DNA of 64,000 nucleotides, taken from Erinaceus europaeus. Lineage: Eukaryota > Chordata > Mammalia > Eulipotyphla > Erinaceidae. The notes beneath the pieces were generated by a model that did no database searches, was not told the origin of the DNA, and was given only the letters and a program-made list of their open reading frames with translations. Numbering within the stretch: position 1 is the stretch's first letter; each line of letters begins with the position of its first letter. Below, piece by piece: positions 56,143-64,000 of the stretch. The DNA lies in the NCBI RefSeq assembly GCF_950295315.1, contig NC_080165.1:9264417-9328416 (forward strand), read 5' to 3'. The translations under genes and the position numbers were made by a program.

Positions 56143-56421
56143 GGAGTCGGGCTGTAGCTCAGAGGGTTAAGCGCAGGTGGCGCAAAGCACAAGGACCGGC
56201 ATAAGGATCCCGGTTCGAACCCCGGCTCCCCACCCGCAGGGGAGTCGCTTCACAGGCGGTGAAGCAGGTCTGCAGGTGTCTTTCTTTTTCTCCTCCTCTC
56301 TGTCTTCCCCTCCTCTCTCCATTTCTCTCTGTCCTATCCAACAACGACAACAACAATAATAACTACAACAATAAAACAACAAGGGCAACAAAAGGGAATA
56401 AATAAATAAAATAAATATAAA
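56143..56421 (+). mobile_element. Type 1 tRNA-headed SINE, complete copy
   Basis: 279 bp with a perfect 16-bp duplication AAAAGTTTTAAAAAGG (56127-56142 and 56422-56437). Layout: a tRNA-related head with A-box-like 'gtagctcagagggttaagc' and B-box-like 'ggttcgaacc', a GC-rich middle ending 'gcaggtctgcaggtg', a CT-rich tract, then (CAA/TAA)n and an A-rich tail. This is the reference copy for the type 1 calls below. It fits the ERI-type SINEs known from hedgehogs. Confidence 0.92.
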
Positions 56422-56439
56422 AAAAGTTTTAAAAAGGTT

Positions 56440-58075
56440 AAATATATCAAAGAAGACAGATGTTGCAAATTTATGCCTGTAAAACAAGAGTTTCTGATGT
56501 TACAGTCATCACTGCTGTTTCAAAGGAACTATTTCAAGTCAGTAATATTGGAGGAACACAGAAACAACTGTGGGAGGGTGTCCAGGATTCCAGGGCATCT
56601 ACGGTGACAGAGAGATTTGATGTATATCTTGGCCCATTTGCCTTTAGAAATCATGCATCTTTCAAGATTTATGTACAGCTAGACTTCTAGAGGAGGTATG
56701 TGCTAGATAAAAGGAGACTTTAGCAAGCATCGCGTGTCAGAAATAAAAGATTGTTTTAGGAATACTTTTTGGGTATTTGCTACTTCTGGTAAATATAAGT
56801 CAGTGAGTATGCCCCTGTGACCCTACTAAGGAGTCTATTACCAATAGGTTGCAATTCTAGAACCTTCTCATTACAGCAGTCAAATGCCCGGGTAGCATGT
56901 TCATGATTTTCAACTAGATGTCTTCGGTGTTCCTAGCCACTTCTTGAGTGAATAATAATAAGTAATAACAACAACAATAATAATATTCTCAGAGGTCTAA
57001 TATTTACCATGTAGTAATGATGATCACCATATTCACTGACTTACAGTATAAATTACAAGTTAAGAAGAAAAAAAAATACAACTTATTGAGAAGCCAAGTT
57101 AATAGGTTTAAGTCACAATATCTTACAACAGAAATAGTAGGTAGGTTACTATCTAAAGGAAGAAGGCAATGAAATACAAATTAAGAAGTCATGTTAGGAA
57201 AAATATGAATAAAATAGCAAGGCAAGATGGAGATAAATTTAGTACAAAGAACAACTGTGGTTTTTATCGTCCTGAAGTCACAGGCTCAGGAGAAAGATGC
57301 TTTTCAGTTCTTGCTACAAAGACGCTTTCAGTGTATTAATAGGAGCCTGGTGCTCTCTGGACATTGACTGTAATTCGCTTTACTCTCCCTAGTGAGCCAA
57401 TTTAGTCTTTTTCTCTTTAAATAAATATAGCTCTTTGCTTATTTTCTTTCTTACTATTATATCGAACTTTCTGATTTTTGCGAGTGATTTTTTTTTTTTG
57501 GTGTGTGTCCAATTAAAAGTGTAGCATACTAGGGACTTTGCATTGTGCTTCTAAATCTGTCAACTCGCGGACAATATTCACACATTCTTGGTCTCTTCAA
57601 AACAAGTACTGAACGTGCAAATATAAAGGAAAGTGTCAGTTTTTATAATGACTTGCTTCTCATCCTATTTCTGCATGTATTGAACCCGAACGAACCTGAA
57701 TGCCTCCTTTTATTTTTCTAAAAGTAACTTCTGGTTTATTTGCTACAAAAGAAAAAAAAAAAGCCCTCCAATTATATACCAATTGGCTTAGTAAAAAAAA
57801 AAAAGGATGATATATTTCATATACTTGTAGGTCATGCTAATTATTTCATCAATAGCTTTCTCATAAAGCCAATCTTATTATATTCTAGTGGTAGAAATTC
57901 TGTGGTTTTTGTGGGTAAATGCAAAATGACTATTTCAGAAGTCCTAATGGTGTGGCATAGAAATTAAGTTGAATCTTAAAAAAAAAAATTTGCAAAGTTC
58001 GAATTACAATACTGATAATTATATTAAAGTGTCCTTTTTTATCTTTTTGGCAATTATTAACAAGGTTATGTAAAT
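56440..58075. other. Unique-looking non-coding sequence
   Basis: A+T-rich. No exon-like open frame with splice signals recognised. No trace of OPN5. Confidence 0.4.
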
Positions 58076-58077
58076 CC

Positions 58078-58368
58078 TCAATTTTTAAAAATATTTATTT
58101 ATTTCCTATTGTTGCCCTTGTTTTATTGTTGTAGTTATTATTGTCGTTATTGATGTAATTGTTGTATAGGACAGAGAGAAATGGAGAGAGGAGGGGAAGA
58201 CAGAGAGGGGGAGAGAAAGATAGACACCTGCAGACCTGCTTTACTGCCTGTGAAGTGACTACCCTGCAGGTGGGCAAACAGGGGCTTAGAAGCGGGATCC
58301 TTATGCTGGTCCTTGCGCTTTGCGCCAAGTGCACTTAACCAACTGCGCCACCAACCCACCCCCTAAGT
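58078..58368 (-). mobile_element. Type 1 SINE
   Basis: 'tatttcctattgttgccc' to 'actgcgccaccaacccacccc'. Confidence 0.88.
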
Positions 58369-59009
58369 CCTCACTTTTCATAGATAATAAAACCATTTTT
58401 AGTAAGTGTTTAAAATAAAGTCTTCACTATTTGGTTGAAAATTATGTTAAAATACCCTCTAACATTCTCTTGTACATTTTTTTTTAAGTGCACAGACATA
58501 CAGTGTAGGTTCATATAATGGTTTTTGTGGGCCATTTCTGTCTGATTTACCGGATACTTATTTCTCATAGGAGACTCTCTGTTCTTCATACTTTGCGTTG
58601 ATGGATTGTGTCACATTATGTACAGTCTCGTGCATCTTTCTTTACTTAAATGTTACAGTGTCGTTGGTTGTTTTTGTTGTTTCTAATATTTTTATTATTA
58701 TAAATGAGTGGTAAATATGACCATAAGCTTTAGGATATGTTTTGGGTACTTTAGGTTCTTTGAAAATGATTGATATTACCTGTAGAGCCCACCATAGGAT
58801 CAATTTCTGTGGATATACCATGTGCAGATGAGATTATGGGTCATCTGTTGCTGTTGAAGGGGGTTCTCATTCGCTAAAGTTGATTTTCATTAGCTAAAGT
58901 TGATTTTATTCATTTTTTAAAATGCTGTTTAAAATACTGTTTCAGCACAGCCTAATGGAAATAGAATATTATCCATATAAATCATTGCTCCTAATTTTCT
59001 TTCTTAAAA

Positions 59010-59224
59010 ATGTTTTAATTGTCTTTATTTATTTATTGGATAGAGACAGGCAGAAATAAAGAGGGGGAGGGGTGACAGAGAAGAAGAGAGACAGAAAGAC
59101 CCCTGAAATACTGTTTCACCACTTGTAAAGTTTTCCCCCTACAGGTTGGGACTGGGGACTCAAATTCAGGTCCTTGAACATTGTAACATGTGCACTCAAC
59201 CAGGTAACCCATCACCGGGCCCCT
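59010..59224 (-). mobile_element. Type 2 SINE
   Basis: 'attgtctttatttatttattgg' to 'ggtaacccatcaccgggcccc'. Confidence 0.85.
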
Positions 59225-59399
59225 TAATTTACTACTAGCTATATTACAAAGTAAAAGAACTCAAGGCTTATCAATCACATATTTTGTTTAAGGTAGTATA
59301 TCCAAAATATTACTCACAGTATGTAATTAGCTTAAAATCACTGAGGCCGTTTTTTTTTTTCATATTTCTCCCTCAATGTCAATGCATATTTTTATACTT

Positions 59400-59595
59400 C
59401 TTCTTCTTCTAGCATTTGCCCTTCTTCCATAGCCAGTCAACAGCGTCAGGTTGAAAGCTGTCAGGAGCTGCTTGTTGCTGGCTTTGAAAGTGACTGGGAT
59501 CCATGTGGATTCAGTCGGCTAGGAAGGATCGTCAGTTTCCCCAATGAATGGGTACTCACGGGATGCACCACGAGAAGGTCGATCCAATGCATCCC
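59400..59595 (-). mobile_element. Non-autonomous, internally deleted Vingi derivative with perfect TSD
   Basis: 196 bp bounded by a perfect 12-bp duplication ATTTTTATACTT (59388-59399 and 59596-59607). The minus strand begins GGGATGCATTGGATCGACC and ends with the Vingi terminal codons, TAG and (AAG)4. It shares its whole body with 33788-33975 but also retains about 16 bp ('agctgtcaggagctg' on +) at the deletion junction that the other copy lacks. Confidence 0.85.
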
Positions 59596-59609
59596 ATTTT
59601 TATACTTAA

Positions 59610-60535
59610 AGCATATCTCAATGCCTGTGCTAAATCTGACATTAAATCTTCAACCGAAAATCTAGACCCAGACACTTTCCCTTATCCAGATTGTTTCCGC
59701 CAAATTTTAATACCTAAATCAAGTGGCCAAAGTAGTTTTTCTAATTATTTATATTGACAGTGACAAAAACTGTTTTATCTGTTTTGTAACACTTAATCTT
59801 TTAAAGTCAAAACATACACTTTTCAAAACTGTTCATGCTAAATACATTTAACAGTGTTTCTTCTGTTTCATTCTAGTGAAGAAATGCTGCTTCAGGCTAG
59901 CCGGTGGCGTGAGGACACATTTCAGCAACTCCCCAAGCTGTGTGCCAGCATACTTCACCCTTCACCAAGCCCCCATCCATTCCATCACAAAGCTTCTTAA
60001 AATTATGACACGTTTTCTTCATAGAAAAACATGTCGTGACTTTCCCAACAAACTCGGAAGTGCACAGATCTGCTGTGATGGCCCTCAGCCCAGTGAGGAT
60101 TCCCTCTGTATTGTCTGTTTTGCTTTGACTCAGATCCCATCTGTAATGGAGATCTTTCAGTTTTTGTCTTTCTCTTTATGATTAATTTCTTTCAATGTGT
60201 GGTTCATTCGAGTTCTGTCCACACTGCAGCGAAGCGGAATATGCCACCATTTCTTTTATGTGATAGTCCACTGTGTGTATATGACATGACAACTTTAGCC
60301 AATGATCTCTTCCATATCTGTGTTGCATCTAAACGCAAATAGTACTGTTATGAACTCATATAAGCATAGATCTTTTTTAACAAATGTTTTTGTGTTCCTT
60401 GGATAGTTCATTCTCACAAAGGAGAAATAGACTCATTTGTGTCTTGATTTAGATTTCTCTGCTAATCTGTAATTTTGAGCATTTTTTTTTCTTTTACCTG
60501 CTGGGAATCATGACATCTTCTTTGGTGATGAATCC
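59610..60535. other. Unannotated sequence, possibly old L1
   Basis: 60180-60490 loosely resembles an antisense L1 3' region. 59620-60175 has a 101-codon frame without recognisable features. Confidence 0.3.
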
Positions 60536-60540
60536 TTCTG

Positions 60541-60610
<70 letters not shown>
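60541..60610. repeat. (GTATAT)n hexanucleotide microsatellite
   Basis: About 11 near-perfect 6-bp units, then GTATGTATT. It reads as alternating Cys-Ile on +, which is spurious. Confidence 0.97.
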
Positions 60611-60649
60611 GTATTATCAGTTCCTTCTGATTATATATAATATTTTCTA

Positions 60650-61325
60650 TTTTTTAATTTTTATTTATAAAATGGAAATATTGTTAATACCATAGGATAA
60701 GAAGGGTACATTTCCACACAGTTCCCACCACCAGAACTCTGTAACCCCTCCCTTTTTTTGATAGCTTTCCTATTCTTTATTCCTCTGGGAGAATGGACCC
60801 AAGGTCATTATGGGGTACAGAAGGTAGAAGGTCTGTCTTCTGTAATTGCTTCCCCACTGAACATGGGTGTTGACAGGTCGATTCATATTCCCAGCCTGCC
60901 TCTCTCTTTCCCTAGTGGGGCAGGGTTCTGGGGAAGAGGAGTTCCAAGGCACATTGGTGGGGTTGTCTGTCCAGTTGACAGCATGGTAGCATCTGGAACC
61001 TGGTGGCTGAAAAAGAGTTAAGATGTAAAGCAGAACAAATTGTTGACTAATCATGAACCTAAAGGCAAGAATATTGCAGATGAAGATTTGGGGTCTTCAT
61101 TTTGGAAAAAGCTAGTAAGTCTATTTTAGGTATACTCTAAGGGGACCACTACTTTACTAGTTTTTGCCTGAGCCTGACAGCTAACATGCAGGTAGACGCA
61201 AGTTATTGTCTGGGGAGATGGTGTCATAGCTGGAAAAAGGACTAGAAAGCTGGATCAGGGAAGAGAGTATCTCTCCAATATGGGAAAAGTATATACATAT
61301 TGTTAACTATAAATATTGTTAATTG
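60650..61325 (-). mobile_element. Family A copy
   Basis: Reverse orientation from 'tttataaaatggaaatattg' to 'gggaaaagtatatacatattg'. Confidence 0.8.
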
Positions 61326-61329
61326 ATAT

Positions 61330-61480
61330 TTTTAAATGAGATTGAACTTTTTTCTTTGTTGGTGAATTTTGTGAGTTCTTGATATATCTTGGTTTTTAGG
61401 GTTTTTGTTGTTGTTGTTGTTGTTACTGTTCCGTGGCATATAAACATCTCTTCCAGGTCTATAGGATATCTCTTTGTATT
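61330..61480 (-). mobile_element. Small L1 fragment
   Basis: 'gttggtgaattttgtgagttcttgat' parallels the 8395-8430 part of the large L1 ('gctgagtttggcaagctc...'). It ends in a TTG run. Diverged. Confidence 0.5.
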
Positions 61481-61494
61481 GGTCTTTTTTTTTT

Positions 61495-61790
61495 TTTCTT
61501 TCCCCAGAGCACTGCTCAGCTCTGGTTTTCTGGTTTCCATTGGTGCAGGGGACTGAATGAACCTGGGTGTTTGGAGCCTCAGGCACGAAAGTCTTTTGCA
61601 TAACCATTATGCTGTCTTCCCAGCCCAAATATTTTATTTATTCAATTGCATTGAAAGAGAGGGAGAGAGAGACCAGAGCACTGCTCAGCTCTGGTTTATG
61701 TGGTGTAGGGGATTGAACCTGGGACTTCAGAGACTCAGGCATGAGAGCCTGCTTTGCATAACCATTATGCTGTCTCCCCTGAGCAGTCAT
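61495..61790 (-). mobile_element. Two type 4 SINEs in tandem
   Basis: 61495-61625 and about 61640-61790 each contain 'gagcactgctcagctctgg', 'gaacctggg', 'ctcaggca' and 'gcataaccattatgctgtc'. Both lie between family A sequences. Confidence 0.8.
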
Positions 61791-61799
61791 GCTTCTTTT

Positions 61800-62240
61800 T
61801 GTTGTGGACCCAAATTATTGACTGGGGAAATGGTGTCATAGTTGGAAAAAGGACTAGAAAGCTGGATCAGGGAAGAGAGTAGCTCCCAATATGGGAAAAG
61901 TATATAAATATTGTTAACTGTAAACCCCATTGATTTATCTGGGGCCCATATTCAGCACAGGAGCCTATATAACCTCTGCATCCCAGTAGTTCTGGGCTTG
62001 AATTCTGTGATCATGGTTAGGAACATTCCAGGATGCACTAATTTCAGGGTCCATCTTCCTTGCGTAGTAGGCAGAGTATGTTGTCCAACCTCCCTTTGGA
62101 GAGTGGAGCAGTCCCTACCTTTGTTGACCCCCATTGAGGGCAAAGTCCTATAGGGGCCTACCAAGGGGTCCATTATGTTACTCCTGATGGAGATGACCAG
62201 TGGCAGTGGCAAGAGGGATCTGTTAGAGGACTGTCTAATT
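61800..62240 (-). mobile_element. Family A 5' part
   Basis: Starts within the block already present at 61200-61320 and continues through the 5' blocks shared with 17600-17930 ('gcacaggagcctatataacc', 'ctgatggagatgaccagtgg'). The 3' end is absent here. Confidence 0.7.
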
Positions 62241-62282
62241 CTTGCTGTGCATTAAGCATTCAGATAGAAACATTAAAATGTG

Positions 62283-62500
62283 GGGCTGGGTGGTGCACAT
62301 GTTACAATGCACATATTACAATGCAAAAAGATCCAGTTTTCAGCCCCCCAGTTCCCATCTGCAGGGGGAAAGCTTTGAGTGTGGTGAAGCAGTGCTGCAG
62401 GGCTCTCTCTGTCTCTCTCCCTCTCTACTGCACCCATCCTCTTGATTTCTGATGATCTCTATCCAATAAATAAATAAAGAAAATAAAATTTAAAAAAAAT
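62283..62500 (+). mobile_element. Type 2 SINE
   Basis: 'ggggctgggtggtgcacatg' to 'atccaataaataaataaag'. The head carries a short duplication ('acatgttacaatgc' / 'acatattacaatgc'). Confidence 0.82.
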
Positions 62501-62869
62501 TAAAATGTTACATTGATAAGTAAAAAAAAATTTAGTCAATGTGACACTAACTAGATTGCTGTGGCACAGATATCTGGCTCTTCTATTTTTACTATAAATG
62601 GCAGGAATATTTTCCCCAATGCAACAGGTAAGTCACAGTTTTACCAAATAGTAAAATTGTGTTTAACAAAAAGTTATATTTTATACAGATTCAATTTTTA
62701 AATTTGACATCACACTGTCTATAAGATTAAAAATGTAATTCCTAAGCTACGTTGCAAGTGTTCAATAGTCACATGAGGCTATTGGATGGCAGGCAGTACA
62801 TTCTACATGTTGTTTTTTTTCTACAATTATTCTACAAAAGAAATTATGTTAATATCTCCTATGGTGTAC

Positions 62870-63005
62870 TGAGATTTTTTTTTAATTTTTTTTTTTTTTT
62901 TTTTTTTATCAAAGCACTGCTTAGCTCTGGGGGAATTGAATCTGGGACTTTGGAGCCCCAGGCACTAGAATCTCTTTGCATAACCATTATGCTAATTTCC
63001 CACTG
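62870..63005 (-). mobile_element. Type 4 SINE
   Basis: T run, 'caaagcactgcttagctctgg', 'gcataaccattatgctaat'. Confidence 0.75.
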
Positions 63006-63079
63006 AGAAAGTATTTTTCCTTTAATTCTGTCAGCTTTTAATATCTGAAGCTGTGTTAATATGCACTTTAACTTACTTC

Positions 63080-63400
63080 TTTTTTTTTCCCCTAGAGGGG
63101 TGAACTACTGGCTTCTGGTGAGAACTGGTTTGAACCTGATGCTCAGTCTGCCTCAGAGTCCATGTGCAGAACCACTACGCCAGCTCAGCACTGACATTTG
63201 CTTGTGAAGCCAGCCCCCTGCAGGTGGGGGGGCCGGGGGCTCAAACTGGGAACCTTGTGTCTATCCTTGCGTTTTGTGCTATGTGCACTTAACCCACTGT
63301 GCTGCCGTCTGGCCCCCTTCTCCTTCTCCTCCTCCTCCTGCTTCTTCTCCATCTCCTTCTTCTTCTCCTCCTCCTCCTTCTCCTTTTTTTCTTTTTATGA
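63080..63400 (-). mobile_element. SINE remnants and (CTC/CTT)n tract
   Basis: Type 1 body 'ccccctgcaggtggggggg' to 'gctgccgtctggcccc', then a CTT/CTC repeat at 63318-63392. Confidence 0.7.
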
Positions 63401-63479
63401 GGCATCAGAGAATGAACCAAGAGTATCATGATATGACTGAATGATGTCCTCAGAACAACTCATTCTTAATTCTATATCT

Positions 63480-63625
63480 TTCAGGAAAGGAGAGACAGTG
63501 GGGAGAGAGATAAGTTGGGAGAGAGAATCACATATGCCCCACTCCCTCATTCCTGGAACTCAGTTGGTTTTGTCCATGGCATTCCTATGTAGTGTTGGCA
63601 ATCAAACTCAGGACCTCAAGGATTC
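63480..63625 (-). mobile_element. Type 4-like SINE remnant
   Basis: GA-rich start, 'gcaatcaaactcaggacctc'. Diverged. Confidence 0.5.
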
Positions 63626-64000
63626 TCTCTTTTTAATATTGAAAGATTCGTTATATTTTATGGAGGACATGAATCAGTTAAGCATGTGATGTATGAATGA
63701 AGATGATGCATGAATATCACTGTATGGATAGAATCATGATAGGACCATGTTCTGAGTACTCTTGAGAACAGAGATGTTACACAGGCTGGGATTGGCAATG
63801 ACTTTCAGAAGTATAGAGTTATCTGGGTTCTTTTATATTATTTTTACTGGAGGGTTCATGGTCTACAGTGCAGTGACATGGGTACAATCTCTCATCTCCC
63901 TGTGAAAGTTCTCTGCAGAACTCTCTCACCCACAACATTGTGCATCAGAATGCAAATGTTCTTTCCAGCCCTTCTCTCCTTGCCTGTAGTCCTTTGTCTT

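Noticed and set aside
56143..56220. tRNA gene
   Set aside because: A/B-box-like motifs are present, but the cloverleaf is degenerate and the segment is the head of a SINE with TSD.
59876..60181. 101-codon + strand frame with several cysteines
   Set aside because: Checked as a possible exon. No family pattern, and flanking signals are not convincing.
41000..64000. Exons of OPN5, the expected downstream neighbour
   Set aside because: No opsin-like helix or retinal-binding lysine context was recognised. The gene probably starts beyond the window.

Overview
This is a mammalian nuclear window, almost certainly from a hedgehog (Erinaceus or Atelerix). The evidence is a spliced adhesion-GPCR gene, dense tRNA-headed SINEs with CT-rich bodies and AATAAA-type tails, L1 fragments, ERV LTRs, and copies of a non-L1 LINE whose C-terminal protein sequence fits the Vingi clade, which is known among mammals only from hedgehogs. 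No prokaryotic-style gene, CRISPR array or operon is present.

The only protein-coding gene I can support is ADGRF4 (GPR115) on the + strand. Six coding exons lie at 2404-2555, 4167-4421, 6103-7479, 16750-16791, 18987-19046 and 20787-20834. All have AG/GT borders and compatible phases. Together they encode about 643 residues, including the whole GAIN/GPS region, the seven membrane helices and the C-terminal tail. The signal-peptide exon(s), roughly 50 residues, must lie before the window. The largest intron (7480-16749) cuts TM7 and holds a decayed L1 of about 4.5 kb. Downstream of 20834 the window looks intergenic. In other mammals the next gene on this side is OPN5, and none of its exons was recognised here.

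The rest is mostly retroposons. Five Vingi-derived pieces lie at 12514-12640, 30570-31238, 33788-33975, 35096-35257 and 59400-59595. Two of them are short, internally deleted derivatives with target-site duplications. Three related antisense solo LTRs occur at 1012-1481, 40398-40733 and 45365-46298, the last with a 14-copy 28-bp minisatellite. A different LTR lies at about 50464-51156. A recurrent non-coding, A-tailed retroposon (called family A here) occurs about 13 times in lengths of 0.16 to 1.5 kb. Several dozen SINEs fall into three main types, and one L1 has a 5' inversion at 54165-54845.

The observations most worth following up are: (1) the Vingi set, including a nested insertion and a nonsense codon shared by two copies; (2) chimeric retroposons in which a SINE or L1 body is joined to a family A 3' end, one inserted 25 bp after the ADGRF4 stop codon and flanked by a perfect 13-bp duplication; (3) a near-consensus CTCF motif at 26185-26203 in non-repeat sequence between ADGRF4 and the presumed OPN5 side; and (4) the degenerate GPS of ADGRF4.
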